Source: Patellaria atrata CBS 101060
Taxonomy: Eukaryota > Ascomycota > Dothideomycetes > Patellariales > Patellariaceae
Length of the DNA: 64,000 nucleotides
Assembly (NCBI GenBank): GCA_010093705.1
Contig: MU006095.1
Coordinates: 872,315-936,314 of the forward strand
Reading direction: 5' to 3'
The notes below the pieces were generated by a model. The model worked only from the letters and a program-made list of their open reading frames with translations, was not told the origin of the DNA and searched no databases. This document shows, piece after piece, positions 11,338 through 21,770 of this stretch (within the stretch, counting starts at the first letter, position 1; each line of letters opens with the position of its first letter). Both the position numbers and the translations under genes were made by a program.

Positions 11338-13662
11338 ACAGTACTTTTGTATGTAATTGTTTCACGTTTGTTTTCATATGCAGAACGCTAGCTAGAATAA
11401 AGCTTATTAAGCTTATTTGCACGACGACCAGTACCCTGGATAGAGAGCACACCCATCGGGGTAACCATTGACCTTTACCAACCGTGCCCTCATACAAATT
11501 TAATATACTTCATGCTTTGCTTTCGTCAGATGATAGTGTTGAAGTATGGGTCCTTTGGTGGATCTGTCAGCTATCTGTCAGCTGTTAGCCACGGAATAGT
11601 ATGGAGCACTGAAAGTCTATCTTCAAAAGTCATCTGTTTTCGATATCTGTTTCGTCCTCAAACGACTCCACTATCTCAACAGATATCTCAACGACTATTA
11701 GCTATATTGAGATTTGGATACGTGTCCTCTGTAGCTCTTCAGTATATATAGACGTTCCTTCAGTAGAGAGATAGAAATCAAGCGATTATCTTGATTATTC
11801 AGCACCCTCACGTCTGACGGATGGTCAAGTATCCCATTGGTATAGTCTATATCCTCACTTTGAGTGTACGCACATATCAAAGAAGAGTCTGGACTTATTG
11901 TACAAAAGAGAAAAGGGTTTCAAAGCGGCACATTTCAACAGAATACCATCATATGTACAGCAATGAGTATAGTGATTTAGGATTGCTTGCATTGACGGAG
12001 AGGATGATACTAGAGATTCAGTTCATCGTTGATGGATAGTTCCCACCTAGAGGAACTTGACTGAGACTACGGATTATGACTCATTGCAGCATGATCATTT
12101 GATATGCGGTGTACATATTAAGAGGAGAGTATGATCTTATCATTCAAGAGACCCAATTGTTCAATTCTTGACAAGCGACAACTACATCATCACAGAGTTT
12201 ACCCCGGTGTTTGATACCGGACAACCAGCGCACGAACAGGCCTCAGCGTCCCCTACACTACTGGTTCTAAGGTTGATCACTGATGTACTCTCGCTTGGGA
12301 AACTGTCGATCTCAACCAATGTCTAGATCGGGTCGGAAAGTGTATCCGAGTTGGAATTACGCGCTATCTCATAGGCTATCACGCACTTATTTCTTGCGAA
12401 AGGGTGCATATTTCCAAAGCCACGATCTGCTTAAATCCAACGACGAGGTCCGCTCGGGATCTTTACCTGGATATCACATGCACTGTCAGGGGTGTCCTTC
12501 TAAGAATGTTCCGAGACTTTTCTCTCGACGATCATTTAGGTTTGGTTAGCTCTAGCTCTACAGGAATGCAAGAATTGTCTCCTTTGTATAAATTTGAAGT
12601 TTAATGATTCCTCAAGATTAGTCTGTTCCATATCCTAGTCTAGCATTTAAAGAATCAAAATTTACCATATCATCGCTAAAATAGAAAGTCTTTACTCCGC
12701 AAATAGCAAAGCACGAGCCTGGACATAAACTTCATAGATATGAGTCCGGTTTACTTCGCGTATATAGGGCGAATAGTCCGTACAACCCCTACAGAGCGCT
12801 TATCGGCCAATCGGGACTTGAGAATCAAGCGGTCAGAGTGATATGTCTTTCAGAACTTCAGAAGACTGAAATCTTAAATCATTAACGCATCGATTCTGAC
12901 TGCATAAAAGAGTTACGGATGAGGAATGATAATGAAGGTCAAATAGCCCGGGTACGTCTCCCTTGAATATATCGGGCAAGTAGTTGCGGACTGATGAGCT
13001 CGCCGAATGAGTGTTCAAACTTTCAAAGGCACCGGACGGCTTGCGTGTACCTCTATCAACATAACGATTCCATTGTCGTGACCTGATGGAGGAGGTCAAG
13101 ATCTCTTATCATTCACTCCCGGCCGAGTACTTGGCAAGTTCTTGACGATGTCGCGGCGGAGCAGTGCGGAGCTTCAATTCTAAACGTGCCTGGTGGTCAT
13201 GGCGCGGGAAAAGCATGGCGCAAGGACCTTTAAGTCCTTGGCCGTTCTTGGGGCTTTTCCTGATTCGACCAAACCATCCCTTTATCAGTCTATCATATCA
13301 GTTCGCTTCGTTTCTCATCCCATTCCCGTCTTTTCCGTAACCATACTCATGGACTCCAAAGTTCATGGGCGGCTTTCTTGTGAGACACAAGAAGCATAAC
13401 CCACCGTGCCGTAAACTGTGCATGGTCGTTATCGGAGACAGGAATTCAGTGATCCAATGGTCTGAAGCCATAGTCGGTATCATATTCCTCCACGCTTCAG
13501 CCAAAGATAGTCTTTCTGTCCCTGCAGATAGCAGGGTATTCAGTAATAAATGGAGATGGGAATCCCAGCTACCCGGAGCCATCAGCTTCGTCTGAATACT
13601 TTCTCACACCTAGAGACTGTTCTGAGAATTACGTGAAGTTCTCTCATCTTTTTCACACTAAT
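11338..13662. other. Gene-poor spacer, 2.3 kb
   Basis: Both flanking genes face away from this spacer. No frame above 94 codons exists and none looks like protein. The last 560 bp are the likely promoter of the ammonium transporter. I see no terminal repeats or transposase remnants. Confidence 0.5.
13105..13531 (+). promoter_or_regulatory. GATA-factor sites upstream of the ammonium transporter
   Basis: HGATAR matches occur at 13105-13110 (CTTATC, minus strand), 13429-13434 (TTATCG, minus strand), 13505-13510 and 13526-13531 (AGATAG, plus strand), all within 560 bp of the start codon. AreA/NIT2-type GATA factors activate MEP/Amt genes under nitrogen limitation in other fungi. The match is short, so this is inference. 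Confidence 0.4.
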
Positions 13663-15496
13663 ATGACTACTCCTGTGCCTGTGGAAGAATGGCCCGAGTA
13701 CAACGTGGACCCAAGAGGAGGGGATCCTCTCACGCAAGATCTTAATGCCTTATACAATAAAGTAAAAATATGCTACTAGATATACACCGTTAAGATGGCA
13801 TTAACAGTTAAGTAGGGCGACTTGTGCTGGCTTCTAGTATGCACAGCTCTTTGCTGGTAAGTCATTAATCTCTCGAGAATTTAACTGTACTGACACACTT
13901 ACAGGCTAATCACACCAGTAAGTAATGACTGTAGTACTAACCGATACTGAGCTCACGAACCCGAAGGCTATCGGATTCCTTTACGCTGGTATGCATCGCC
14001 AAAAGCACGCGTTAACCATGATCTTTCAATCCCTCTTTTGCGCTTCAGCTTGCGGAATACAATTCTGGGTCTACGGATATTCGTTATATATGTCACATAC
14101 GGAAGGACCGTTTCTCGGAGATATGTCTCTTGCGGGCTTTCACAATGTGCTTGCATATCCCTCTCAAGCTAATTCTGGCATTCCTGATATTCTATACGCT
14201 TGCTTCGGTTTTACATTCGTAACAGCCACAGCTATGATCTTGGCTGGTGCTATGCTTGAACGAGGCCGGTTGTGGCCATCCATGCTGTTTTTGCTTTGTT
14301 GGACTACGTTTGTGTATTATGTGTAAGTATCTGAAATTGAGCCGCCCTCATCTTTTAGTGCCGCTAATAACGTCGTTAGTTTGGCATATTTTGAGTGGAA
14401 CCCGAATGGTTGGTTGTATAAGTTAGGAGTTTACGATTTCGCCGGTTCCGGACCAGTCCACATTGCTAGTGGCTTTAGTGCTCTTGCGTGGTCCATGATG
14501 CTTAAACCTCGCTCTGACCCGATGAGGGAGTCTCTGCATCCGAAGCTACCTCATTTCAAACCTCATAACCCTTTCTTAGTTGGACTTGGTACTGTGTTGA
14601 TCTGGTTTGGATGGTTCGCTTTCAATGGTGTGTATACCTAACTAATTAAGGGAATATCGTACTGATATGCTCAATTTAGGTGCCAGCACGGCTAATCTAA
14701 GTATTCGCAGCATTTACGTTGTCGCCAATACTAATCTCGCCGCATGCGGTGGAGGGGTTGCTTGGGTTCTCCTTGAATACTGCTTCTCGAAGAAATTCTC
14801 CATCATCGGTTTTTGCTCTGGTATCATTTGCGGTCTAGTCGGAATTACACCGGCTGCTGGTTATAGTAAGCTTATGAAATATTCGGAAGGCTGCTTTGCA
14901 AGTTACTAACCTATCAAAGTTCCCGTTTATGTTGCAAGTCTGGTCGGTATGCTAACTTCGACATGCTGCTTCTTTACAAATAGTATGTTCTAATCCCGTT
15001 CTTAGTATACTCGATCTAACTATGGATAGAATACAAGTACTTCATTGCAGTTGATGATGGCCTCGATATTTTCGCTATCCACGGTGTGGGTGGATTCGTA
15101 GGGGATATTCTCACAGGATTTTTTGCGGCCAAATTCGTCCCAGCCTTGGATGGAGTTTCTAACACCTATGCGGGTGGTTGGTGGGATCACCACTGGAAGC
15201 AAATGGGATACCAACTTGCCGCCGCTACCACCTGTGCTGTCTGGTCTTTCACCATTTCATGCATTCTTCTCTTCATCATCAATAAGATTCCTGGCATGCA
15301 TATCCGTGCTACGGAGGAGGATGAGCTTCGCGGTTTAGACTTCAAGTATTTGGCTGACGTGGAACTGGAACGTGCTGGCGTTGACTTGAGTCAATATCAG
15401 CTGAGCGGACTCGGATCTCCTATTGCTGGAGTGGCGAAGAGTGAGGCATCTTCGGAGGGAATCAAGCCTATGAAGGCTGGGGAGAAGACTGCATGA
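13663..15496 (+). CDS. Ammonium transporter, MEP/Amt family, 490 aa
   Basis: Eight exons keep frame: 13663-13761, 13816-13856, 13905-13917, 13967-14322, 14380-14627, 14680-14865, 14920-14982, 15030-15496. The product is a plasma-membrane ammonium permease with about 11 membrane helices. Family marks are GDLCWLLVCTALCWLITP (helix 1), GFLYAGMHRQKHAL, WNPNGWLYKLGVYDFAGSGP, the first pore histidine in GPVHIASG, and the second in FAIHGVGGFVGD; both twin histidines are kept. NTNLAACGGGVAW and GLVGITPAAGY are also typical. A long cytoplasmic tail ends PMKAGEKTA. Length matches fungal Mep2/MepA, but I cannot tell high- from low-affinity type. Oddities are a 13-nt third exon and several departures from consensus in the helix 3-4 loops (YPSQANSGIPDILYACFGF). 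The tail is where Npr1-type control acts in yeast Mep2. Confidence 0.9.
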
Positions 15497-16589
15497 ATAG
15501 CTGGGAGAGTCTGGCGTTGGTTAACTGGTGATGTCTCCGTGAGGTTTTTCGTCATTGCAAATTCAGTATATGTTTGAGCTTATGAAACATCGGTTCCTTG
15601 AGATACACAATCAGCAATCCATGGTTAAAAAAGGTCAGTAAGACCTTGATAGGATCTAACAGGGAATCACTGATTTCCATGTAAAAACGCCCTACATATC
15701 TCATTACTATCATGAAACCCCTTGGGTTATTTTGTTTGTTCTTAATTCGAGCCTTGAAGATTTGAACTCTGGACAACTCGGTTAAAGAATAGGCAAAGCT
15801 AAGGGGGCGTCCAGCGAACATCTGACCCCTACATCGATTCTAACTATTTTCGTACTGACCCCGCCCATCGTCCAGCCTCTTAAGGTCGCGTCCGTATATT
15901 TAATTGTATCTACCCTTAACAAAAGTATCAAATATCCTTCGCCAGAGCTTATAAACTGACTTTATCACTGATCCTTACGGCTTGAAGGAGCACAATTTGT
16001 GTGTCGCTGTTCTGTTACGCCCAGAAACTATACGAACGGTAGGAGAAATAAGATGATGCATTTAATGTACTGTGCTGTACAGTACTCGATTTGCGTGTAT
16101 GAGATGCTCAGCCTTCACAGGATTCTCGGCCATGTCGGCTTGTGAGCGAGCGGGATAGCCTCGCGGATGGTTTTCTACTGTTAAACCCTCTACCCTTCTC
16201 TTCCATTTCTTCATTAGTTTCCACTCTCTCGTGCGAACCTTTTGAATGCTTGCTGGACGTCATGTCTTCAAGTCCTGTTCTCGCTTCGTCAATGTATTAG
16301 ATGCAGAATTCTCATCTGGACACATTGAATCGTTGTATCCCACCTAATCTTGCCCCAGTGTAGGGAATCTTTCTTCTCAGTGCAATGCTACCTTCATATA
16401 CAGTCGTCTCTTACTAGAAGTTCTGTACAGTTCATACAACCGCCGGACGACCACACACTGAGAATTCATGAAGGGCAGATCGAGCTTCTGTAGTTCGGAG
16501 TCGATCGCGATCTTTGCGTCTGCTTTTCACGAATCCGTCATTCACTCATACCAATCGTCGTTCTCCCTCCCCTTGTACGCAGTAAAATC
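15497..16589. other. Intergenic
   Basis: No gene is visible. This spacer includes the 5' flank of the large kinase gene and a GTACAGTAC palindrome at 16077-16085 next to GTACTGTGCTGTAC. Confidence 0.5.
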
Positions 16590-19500
16590 ATGTTTGGAGG
16601 AGGGCAGGCGGGTGTGAACAGGGCTTTGTCCGACGGTCAAAACTATACAGAGCATAACTATGAGCAAGAACTATTGCCGTTTTTCCCCCCGGGATCAGGA
16701 GAAGCAAATTTTGGAGGAACGAAGTTCGAGGACAATGATTTCTTTGAGATTACTCAGATACTCGCAAGGGGCGGTAGGCGCTCCTGGAGCCGTCTACCGC
16801 GAACCTATACTATTCTACGTGTTATCGGAGCCTTGGAATACTTTGATCAAATAATTCGGGATAAGTCCACGGATCTAGCTATTCCGTATACTAAAGACAA
16901 TCTACCTAGTTGTTTGCCTCCCAACATGCGGGCCCAATTTTATTCCGCGCAGAACATTGTCTTGAGTGGAGTTCTTGAGCTTGAACAAGGTTATGCTGGA
17001 CACCACTGTCATATTTTGGACCGAGCCTCGCTACAGTTCATCACTAGAGCAAATCTTGCTCAGAATCGTGCCTCGGGTACCAGGGTAGAAAAGGTCTATA
17101 GTTCGTTAAGTGGTAGGACATTCGTCTTGAAAACGATTCGACGAAAAGGAAAGTTTTACATGGACCGAGAGACCTTAACCAACTTTGAAGCAGAACTCAA
17201 TGCTGCCAAAAAGGTGAAGCATGATCACATTGCCGTTATCGCTGGCAGTTTCACCTCTCCAACCCAAGTCGGGATAGTCATAGCGACTGTTGGCGATTGC
17301 GACCTTAGAACTTTCCTAGATGGCCAAATTGATGCTGACCGGAAATCACTACTACGGACGTGGTACGGTTGTCTAGCATCTGGATTACTAGCCCTCCATG
17401 ATGCTCAAATCCGTCATAAGGATATCAAGCCTGAGAATATACTGATCAAAAACTCCAAGGTATTTTATACCGACTTTGGCATAGCTCTGGATTGGTCCGA
17501 AAAAACCCGTGCCACCACCACTGGAAGACCTCTTCTCTTTTCCCCTCGATTTTGCTCACCTGAGGTCGCCAATTGGGACGGCCGGAACGAGTCTTCGGAC
17601 ATTTGGTCTCTTGGGGCTGTATATCTGGAGATGGTGACAAGGTTACACAATATGTCTATATCAGAATTTCGACGATTTCTCGACACCCATGGCGAACACA
17701 CCTCATCACAGTACTGCAGAAACGTTCCTGGTTTGCGGATGTGGATCTCGGAGCTTCAGGCTCGTGATTCCAGTTCCGAAAATAACCTACCGCTACCATG
17801 GATCTCGGAATGTTTTAAGGATCGAGAGGCTCCCCGGCCAACAGCTCGTAAGCTTTGGGAAATGATTGACGAGGATACTTATTCAAGTAAATTTTCCTAT
17901 GCTTGTGAACAATGTCATAAAACGCATGAATCATCCGATAGTGACACGTCTTCCGAAATGGAGCAAACCTCGTCTGAATATCCTGCACAGGCTTCCCAGG
18001 CTTCGATAAAATCGGTACCCTTCCCTACTCCTACCGGAGTGGTACAGTTACTCGATAGGAATAGAACTAGCGAGGAACTCCTCAACACAAGTGGTTTCCC
18101 ATTGTTACAACATGCTGTCCAGGCAGAAGATTCTACCTCACTTTCAGATACAACGGCTGTGGAGGAAATGGCATTTCAAGATAGCAGCTCACAGCCAGCG
18201 GGATTAATTACCGAAGCTATCTCGAGACTTGACTCAAGGAAACAGAATGCGGATATCGTTGGATCAATAAACAAACCTTCCGCTCCAGGGCTACATGTTC
18301 TTAAGCATGGAGGGATCGCAGATGACGAGGGCTATATTACTGGGTACGTTACCAAAGGTGATTTAAGGAGTCTTCAAGGTCTCGCCGTTACGCAGGATGG
18401 TCACATCCTTGACAAGCGTGGTAGAATTACAGGGTATGCTAATCTACTAGACGGAGCAGTAAAGGAGGGGGAAAACATGTTTAAGGGCATATTCAAATTC
18501 CCTAACGCAGGGTTTCTAGCACTTCGCGTCGGTGAGGAAGGCGAGATAAGAAGTGAAGATGGTATAATCGTTGGTATAGTCGTCATTGGAAACCTTACAT
18601 ATCTTACCGGTCTCTCTGTTGATGAGGACGGTCAAATTATTGACAACTACGGACATGTTAAGGGTCAGGCTAAGCCCTTAACATCCAGGAGGACAAGAAG
18701 GCGTTATCCAACATTGACATCCTCCACGGCCGAAACCGTAGGGAATGAGCGTATTAGTGAACGTAATCGTTCTTTGCCTAATTATAAGGATAGTACAAAA
18801 GATGATTCGTGGTATGCAAATCAAAAGGGCGAGAGGGCACTCTTTCCGAGTAATCATGTCGGAAATGCTAAGACTCTTGCACGGAAGATAGGTCTTCCGG
18901 TGGAAGCACAACAAGCAATTAATGATAACACACAAGGAACCCAAAAAGGCGCTGAAGAAGCTACCGAAAACCGTTTAAGACAAAAGAAAGAGACGAAACG
19001 TCAAACCGAAGCAAGACAACTTGCGGGACGAAGTCGACGAAAGGAAGAGGCAGGAATTCGTCGACGAGAGAAAATACAGGAAAGAAGAGACCAACGTCGA
19101 TGGCGAGAGGAAGAAGAAGAAGCAAGAGTCCGAGCTGAAGAAGGCAAAATAGCTGAACCTCGCCATAAAGACGAAGAAGACGCTCAACATGTTAAAAGAG
19201 AACATATTGTGAAAGAGAATGCGGAGATGCCCCCAGGAAAGCGGCATGCTCAGGACCGAAACGGCAAAAGCCGCGCCGAGTCATTTAAGGAAGAAGTGGA
19301 TGCACGAGAGAATTCGTCTGTTCTTGCAGACTCTACCGGACATTCCGCTGCTATTGTACAAAACACCGAACATGACGTGCCATTGCTCTCCGAAATTACA
19401 GATAAGATTGGAAGGCCGACTTTGGTACCATCTTGGACTGATACTAGAAAACTACCGAAAGACCACATGGAAGTCAGTGACACCATATATTTGAAAGTCG

Positions 19501-20717
19501 AAAACATTGAATACGAAGCTACGAAGGAAAATTTCAAAATCCTTTTCGAAGCATTTCCCTGTAGTGTCGCAGCCTGGTTAGGGAATACTTCTGGCTTTGT
19601 TCAAGTTCTTTATTTCAAGGAGATAGAGTCTTTTATCCGTTACTTCAACGTATTCAAGTTTATATGGAAAAAAGTTATCATGTACGGAACAGCAGATAGT
19701 GAGATCGAGGCCCTCGACCCTGAAGGTTGGTTTCAAATTGATGTCCATGACCCAGTTAGTCCTTGGGATGAACGCCGACATAACTCTATTTTGAAGGGGT
19801 ATCCGGAGTATCTGGAAAACGAAGTCTTTCCGAAATTTCGAATCGTAAACACCAATTCTGGTGACGGGTTTAAACGGGAGATTGAATCTGGATCTCCTCA
19901 GTCTTCCAAACCTCCTAAACCTAAACCTTCGCCAAACTCCCCGGCAGACAATAATACATATACTAGGCCGTCTTGGCAAGATAGATTCAACTCGTTGTTT
20001 TCCAGAAAAGACCGGCCGCCACATATTTCGACCAAATCAGATGTTACGCCGAAAGGTTCTGATACCACCTCGAAAGTATCAGATCATGAATATCGCCAGC
20101 CGCAGAGCTTTCTCCATGACGGTTCCTCAGCACGTTCACAGCCTCCTTTAATAGCCTCTGGGCATAGTAGGGCTTCAACGACGGTTTCTCAACCCATATC
20201 GACTTTGGATATAAGATTTGCAGGTGGAAGAAATTATAAAGACGATGAGGAATGGGCAAAAGCTAACCATTTAGGCGATATGTTAGATATGCGTAGATAT
20301 GATAACAATCTATCAGAGCAGCGGAAATATGAGATTCGTAAATATTATCTCGACTTAATATCAAAAGTGCGTAAAGAAATAGAGGACCAATTACTCCTAA
20401 AAGCTAGAGCGGAGAGCGCCCAACCTAAGAGCTTGTTGGATACCGAGAACTCGTTTGAGACCAAAAAACGTCAGACGTCGATGATAGAAAGGGGGACCCA
20501 ATCAAGCGACTTGTCTAATGAAATTAGCGTGGGGATAACGAATGAGTGGGATAGCTATGTATTATATCGTCACCAAAATGAGGAAGACAAGTTACCCAAG
20601 AGGCACTTGGTCAAACACCCAAGACCTGTGGTATCACATTCAGATGCCAGAACTAGGAGGATTAGAGAAACCGAACCGGAGAGGATGAGGTCCCCCCATT
20701 CGACGCGATGGACCTGA
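16590..20717 (+). CDS. Large protein kinase with DUF3659-like repeats, coiled coil and RRM-like segment, 1375 aa
   Basis: One intronless frame of 4.1 kb. Residues 1-150 resemble the N-terminal helical region of a fungal-expanded kinase family. The kinase domain spans about 160-430 with every key element: FVLKTIRR (Lys181), helix C Glu in NFEAELNAAKKV, HKDIKPENIL (His276, Asp278), TDFG (Asp295), SPEV, and DIWSLGAVYLEM. It therefore looks catalytically competent, with HKD in place of HRD. A CEQC pair follows near 440. Residues about 565-698 hold two tandem DUF3659 (LEA-like) units, seen as repeated DEDGQIIDNYGHVKGQA-type segments. Residues about 790-900 are a charged Lys/Arg/Glu coiled coil. 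Residues about 963-1037 have the strand-helix order of an RRM: IYLKVENI, then SGFVQVLYF. The C-terminus is disordered with a helical FAGGRNYKDDEEWAK block. Substrate and pathway are unknown. Confidence 0.85.
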   Translation: MFGGGQAGVNRALSDGQNYTEHNYEQELLPFFPPGSGEANFGGTKFEDNDFFEITQILARGGRRSWSRLPRTYTILRVIGALEYFDQIIRDKSTDLAIPYTKDNLPSCLPPNMRAQFYSAQNIVLSGVLELEQGYAGHHCHILDRASLQFITRANLAQNRASGTRVEKVYSSLSGRTFVLKTIRRKGKFYMDRETLTNFEAELNAAKKVKHDHIAVIAGSFTSPTQVGIVIATVGDCDLRTFLDGQIDADRKSLLRTWYGCLASGLLALHDAQIRHKDIKPENILIKNSKVFYTDFGIALDWSEKTRATTTGRPLLFSPRFCSPEVANWDGRNESSDIWSLGAVYLEMVTRLHNMSISEFRRFLDTHGEHTSSQYCRNVPGLRMWISELQARDSSSENNLPLPWISECFKDREAPRPTARKLWEMIDEDTYSSKFSYACEQCHKTHESSDSDTSSEMEQTSSEYPAQASQASIKSVPFPTPTGVVQLLDRNRTSEELLNTSGFPLLQHAVQAEDSTSLSDTTAVEEMAFQDSSSQPAGLITEAISRLDSRKQNADIVGSINKPSAPGLHVLKHGGIADDEGYITGYVTKGDLRSLQGLAVTQDGHILDKRGRITGYANLLDGAVKEGENMFKGIFKFPNAGFLALRVGEEGEIRSEDGIIVGIVVIGNLTYLTGLSVDEDGQIIDNYGHVKGQAKPLTSRRTRRRYPTLTSSTAETVGNERISERNRSLPNYKDSTKDDSWYANQKGERALFPSNHVGNAKTLARKIGLPVEAQQAINDNTQGTQKGAEEATENRLRQKKETKRQTEARQLAGRSRRKEEAGIRRREKIQERRDQRRWREEEEEARVRAEEGKIAEPRHKDEEDAQHVKREHIVKENAEMPPGKRHAQDRNGKSRAESFKEEVDARENSSVLADSTGHSAAIVQNTEHDVPLLSEITDKIGRPTLVPSWTDTRKLPKDHMEVSDTIYLKVENIEYEATKENFKILFEAFPCSVAAWLGNTSGFVQVLYFKEIESFIRYFNVFKFIWKKVIMYGTADSEIEALDPEGWFQIDVHDPVSPWDERRHNSILKGYPEYLENEVFPKFRIVNTNSGDGFKREIESGSPQSSKPPKPKPSPNSPADNNTYTRPSWQDRFNSLFSRKDRPPHISTKSDVTPKGSDTTSKVSDHEYRQPQSFLHDGSSARSQPPLIASGHSRASTTVSQPISTLDIRFAGGRNYKDDEEWAKANHLGDMLDMRRYDNNLSEQRKYEIRKYYLDLISKVRKEIEDQLLLKARAESAQPKSLLDTENSFETKKRQTSMIERGTQSSDLSNEISVGITNEWDSYVLYRHQNEEDKLPKRHLVKHPRPVVSHSDARTRRIRETEPERMRSPHSTRWT

Positions 20718-21770
20718 TAATTGTCATCCTTTATCTTACCGTCGGGCAGGTGGTTGGAGTCGATTGCGTAACCAGTGCAGTTGTACAGTATATCATATAC
20801 GTCTAGAGCGTGTGATATACTCAATTAAAACATGTTGTTGCGCTTGTAAGCCTTGTATACGCAGGTAGACTTCTTGGCCAATCAACCCATCAAGGCATCA
20901 TCACTTCATAGTACACCGCTGTATAAGGGATGGAGTGTCTAATTGGTTAATTTCGAGGAGGAGGTAAAAGCAGGAGTCTGCTCACAAAATTGACAAAACA
21001 GACGGAGTACTCGTAACCTTTACGGTAACGCGTTTAAGGTAGCGTTAGAGCAAGCCACCCTCTAGAGGAGTGTGAGGACCTGTATTTCTCCTATTCTAGA
21101 GCAGAGATTCACTGTAGTCGCTGGTGAATGATGTCAAGTGCGTAATATCACTGGATTCTCACGTTTATTTAACAACAGCTAATCACCTGAAAATATATCT
21201 CTAGCAATCCCTAGAACAATCATGAATTACCCTTTTCCTTCTCTCTACGCTTCACCTCTTAATCTTTCCACCGACAGTTCCCCATTGCATGAAGGAAAAA
21301 GAGAACTACAGGTCAGTGTGGAAAGGAGAGACATAAGTCTACGAGAGTAGTTGACGCGAACGTTTCAAGTGCCTGACTAGTAACTGTCCTCACAGTCGCA
21401 CCGTAACAAGGGGTCTGTGATATGAGTTGCGTAGGACAGGTCCCACGTCTAGCCGACATTAGATGTGATAATCTGCCTATCTTCGTAGGGACCCTAAAGC
21501 TTTTCCATATATGAAGTCTCCATAGCCCGAAACTGGCACTGCAATGCAGGAGTATGAGTATGTCAGGGTGTGATGGTGGCTAAATATATCAACTTCCTAG
21601 ACTGAGATGATCTCACATTGGAATCTCATATATAAGGAAGGAGCCAGATCGCTCTATGAGTTGGATAAACCTACAAATGTAACGAAACTTTTGTGAAATT
21701 GGGTATCTCATATGCCAACTCGCCTCCACTCTGTCAACCCTTCTCCAAAATCCTCTATCATCCCATCCCT
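20718..21770. other. Intergenic between convergent genes
   Basis: No gene is visible in this 1.05-kb spacer. A GTACAGTAT near-match to the window's recurrent palindrome lies near 20783. Confidence 0.5.

Noticed and set aside
11338-13662. Gene desert suspected of hiding an old transposon
   Set aside because: I saw no terminal repeats, target-site duplication or transposase-like frame.
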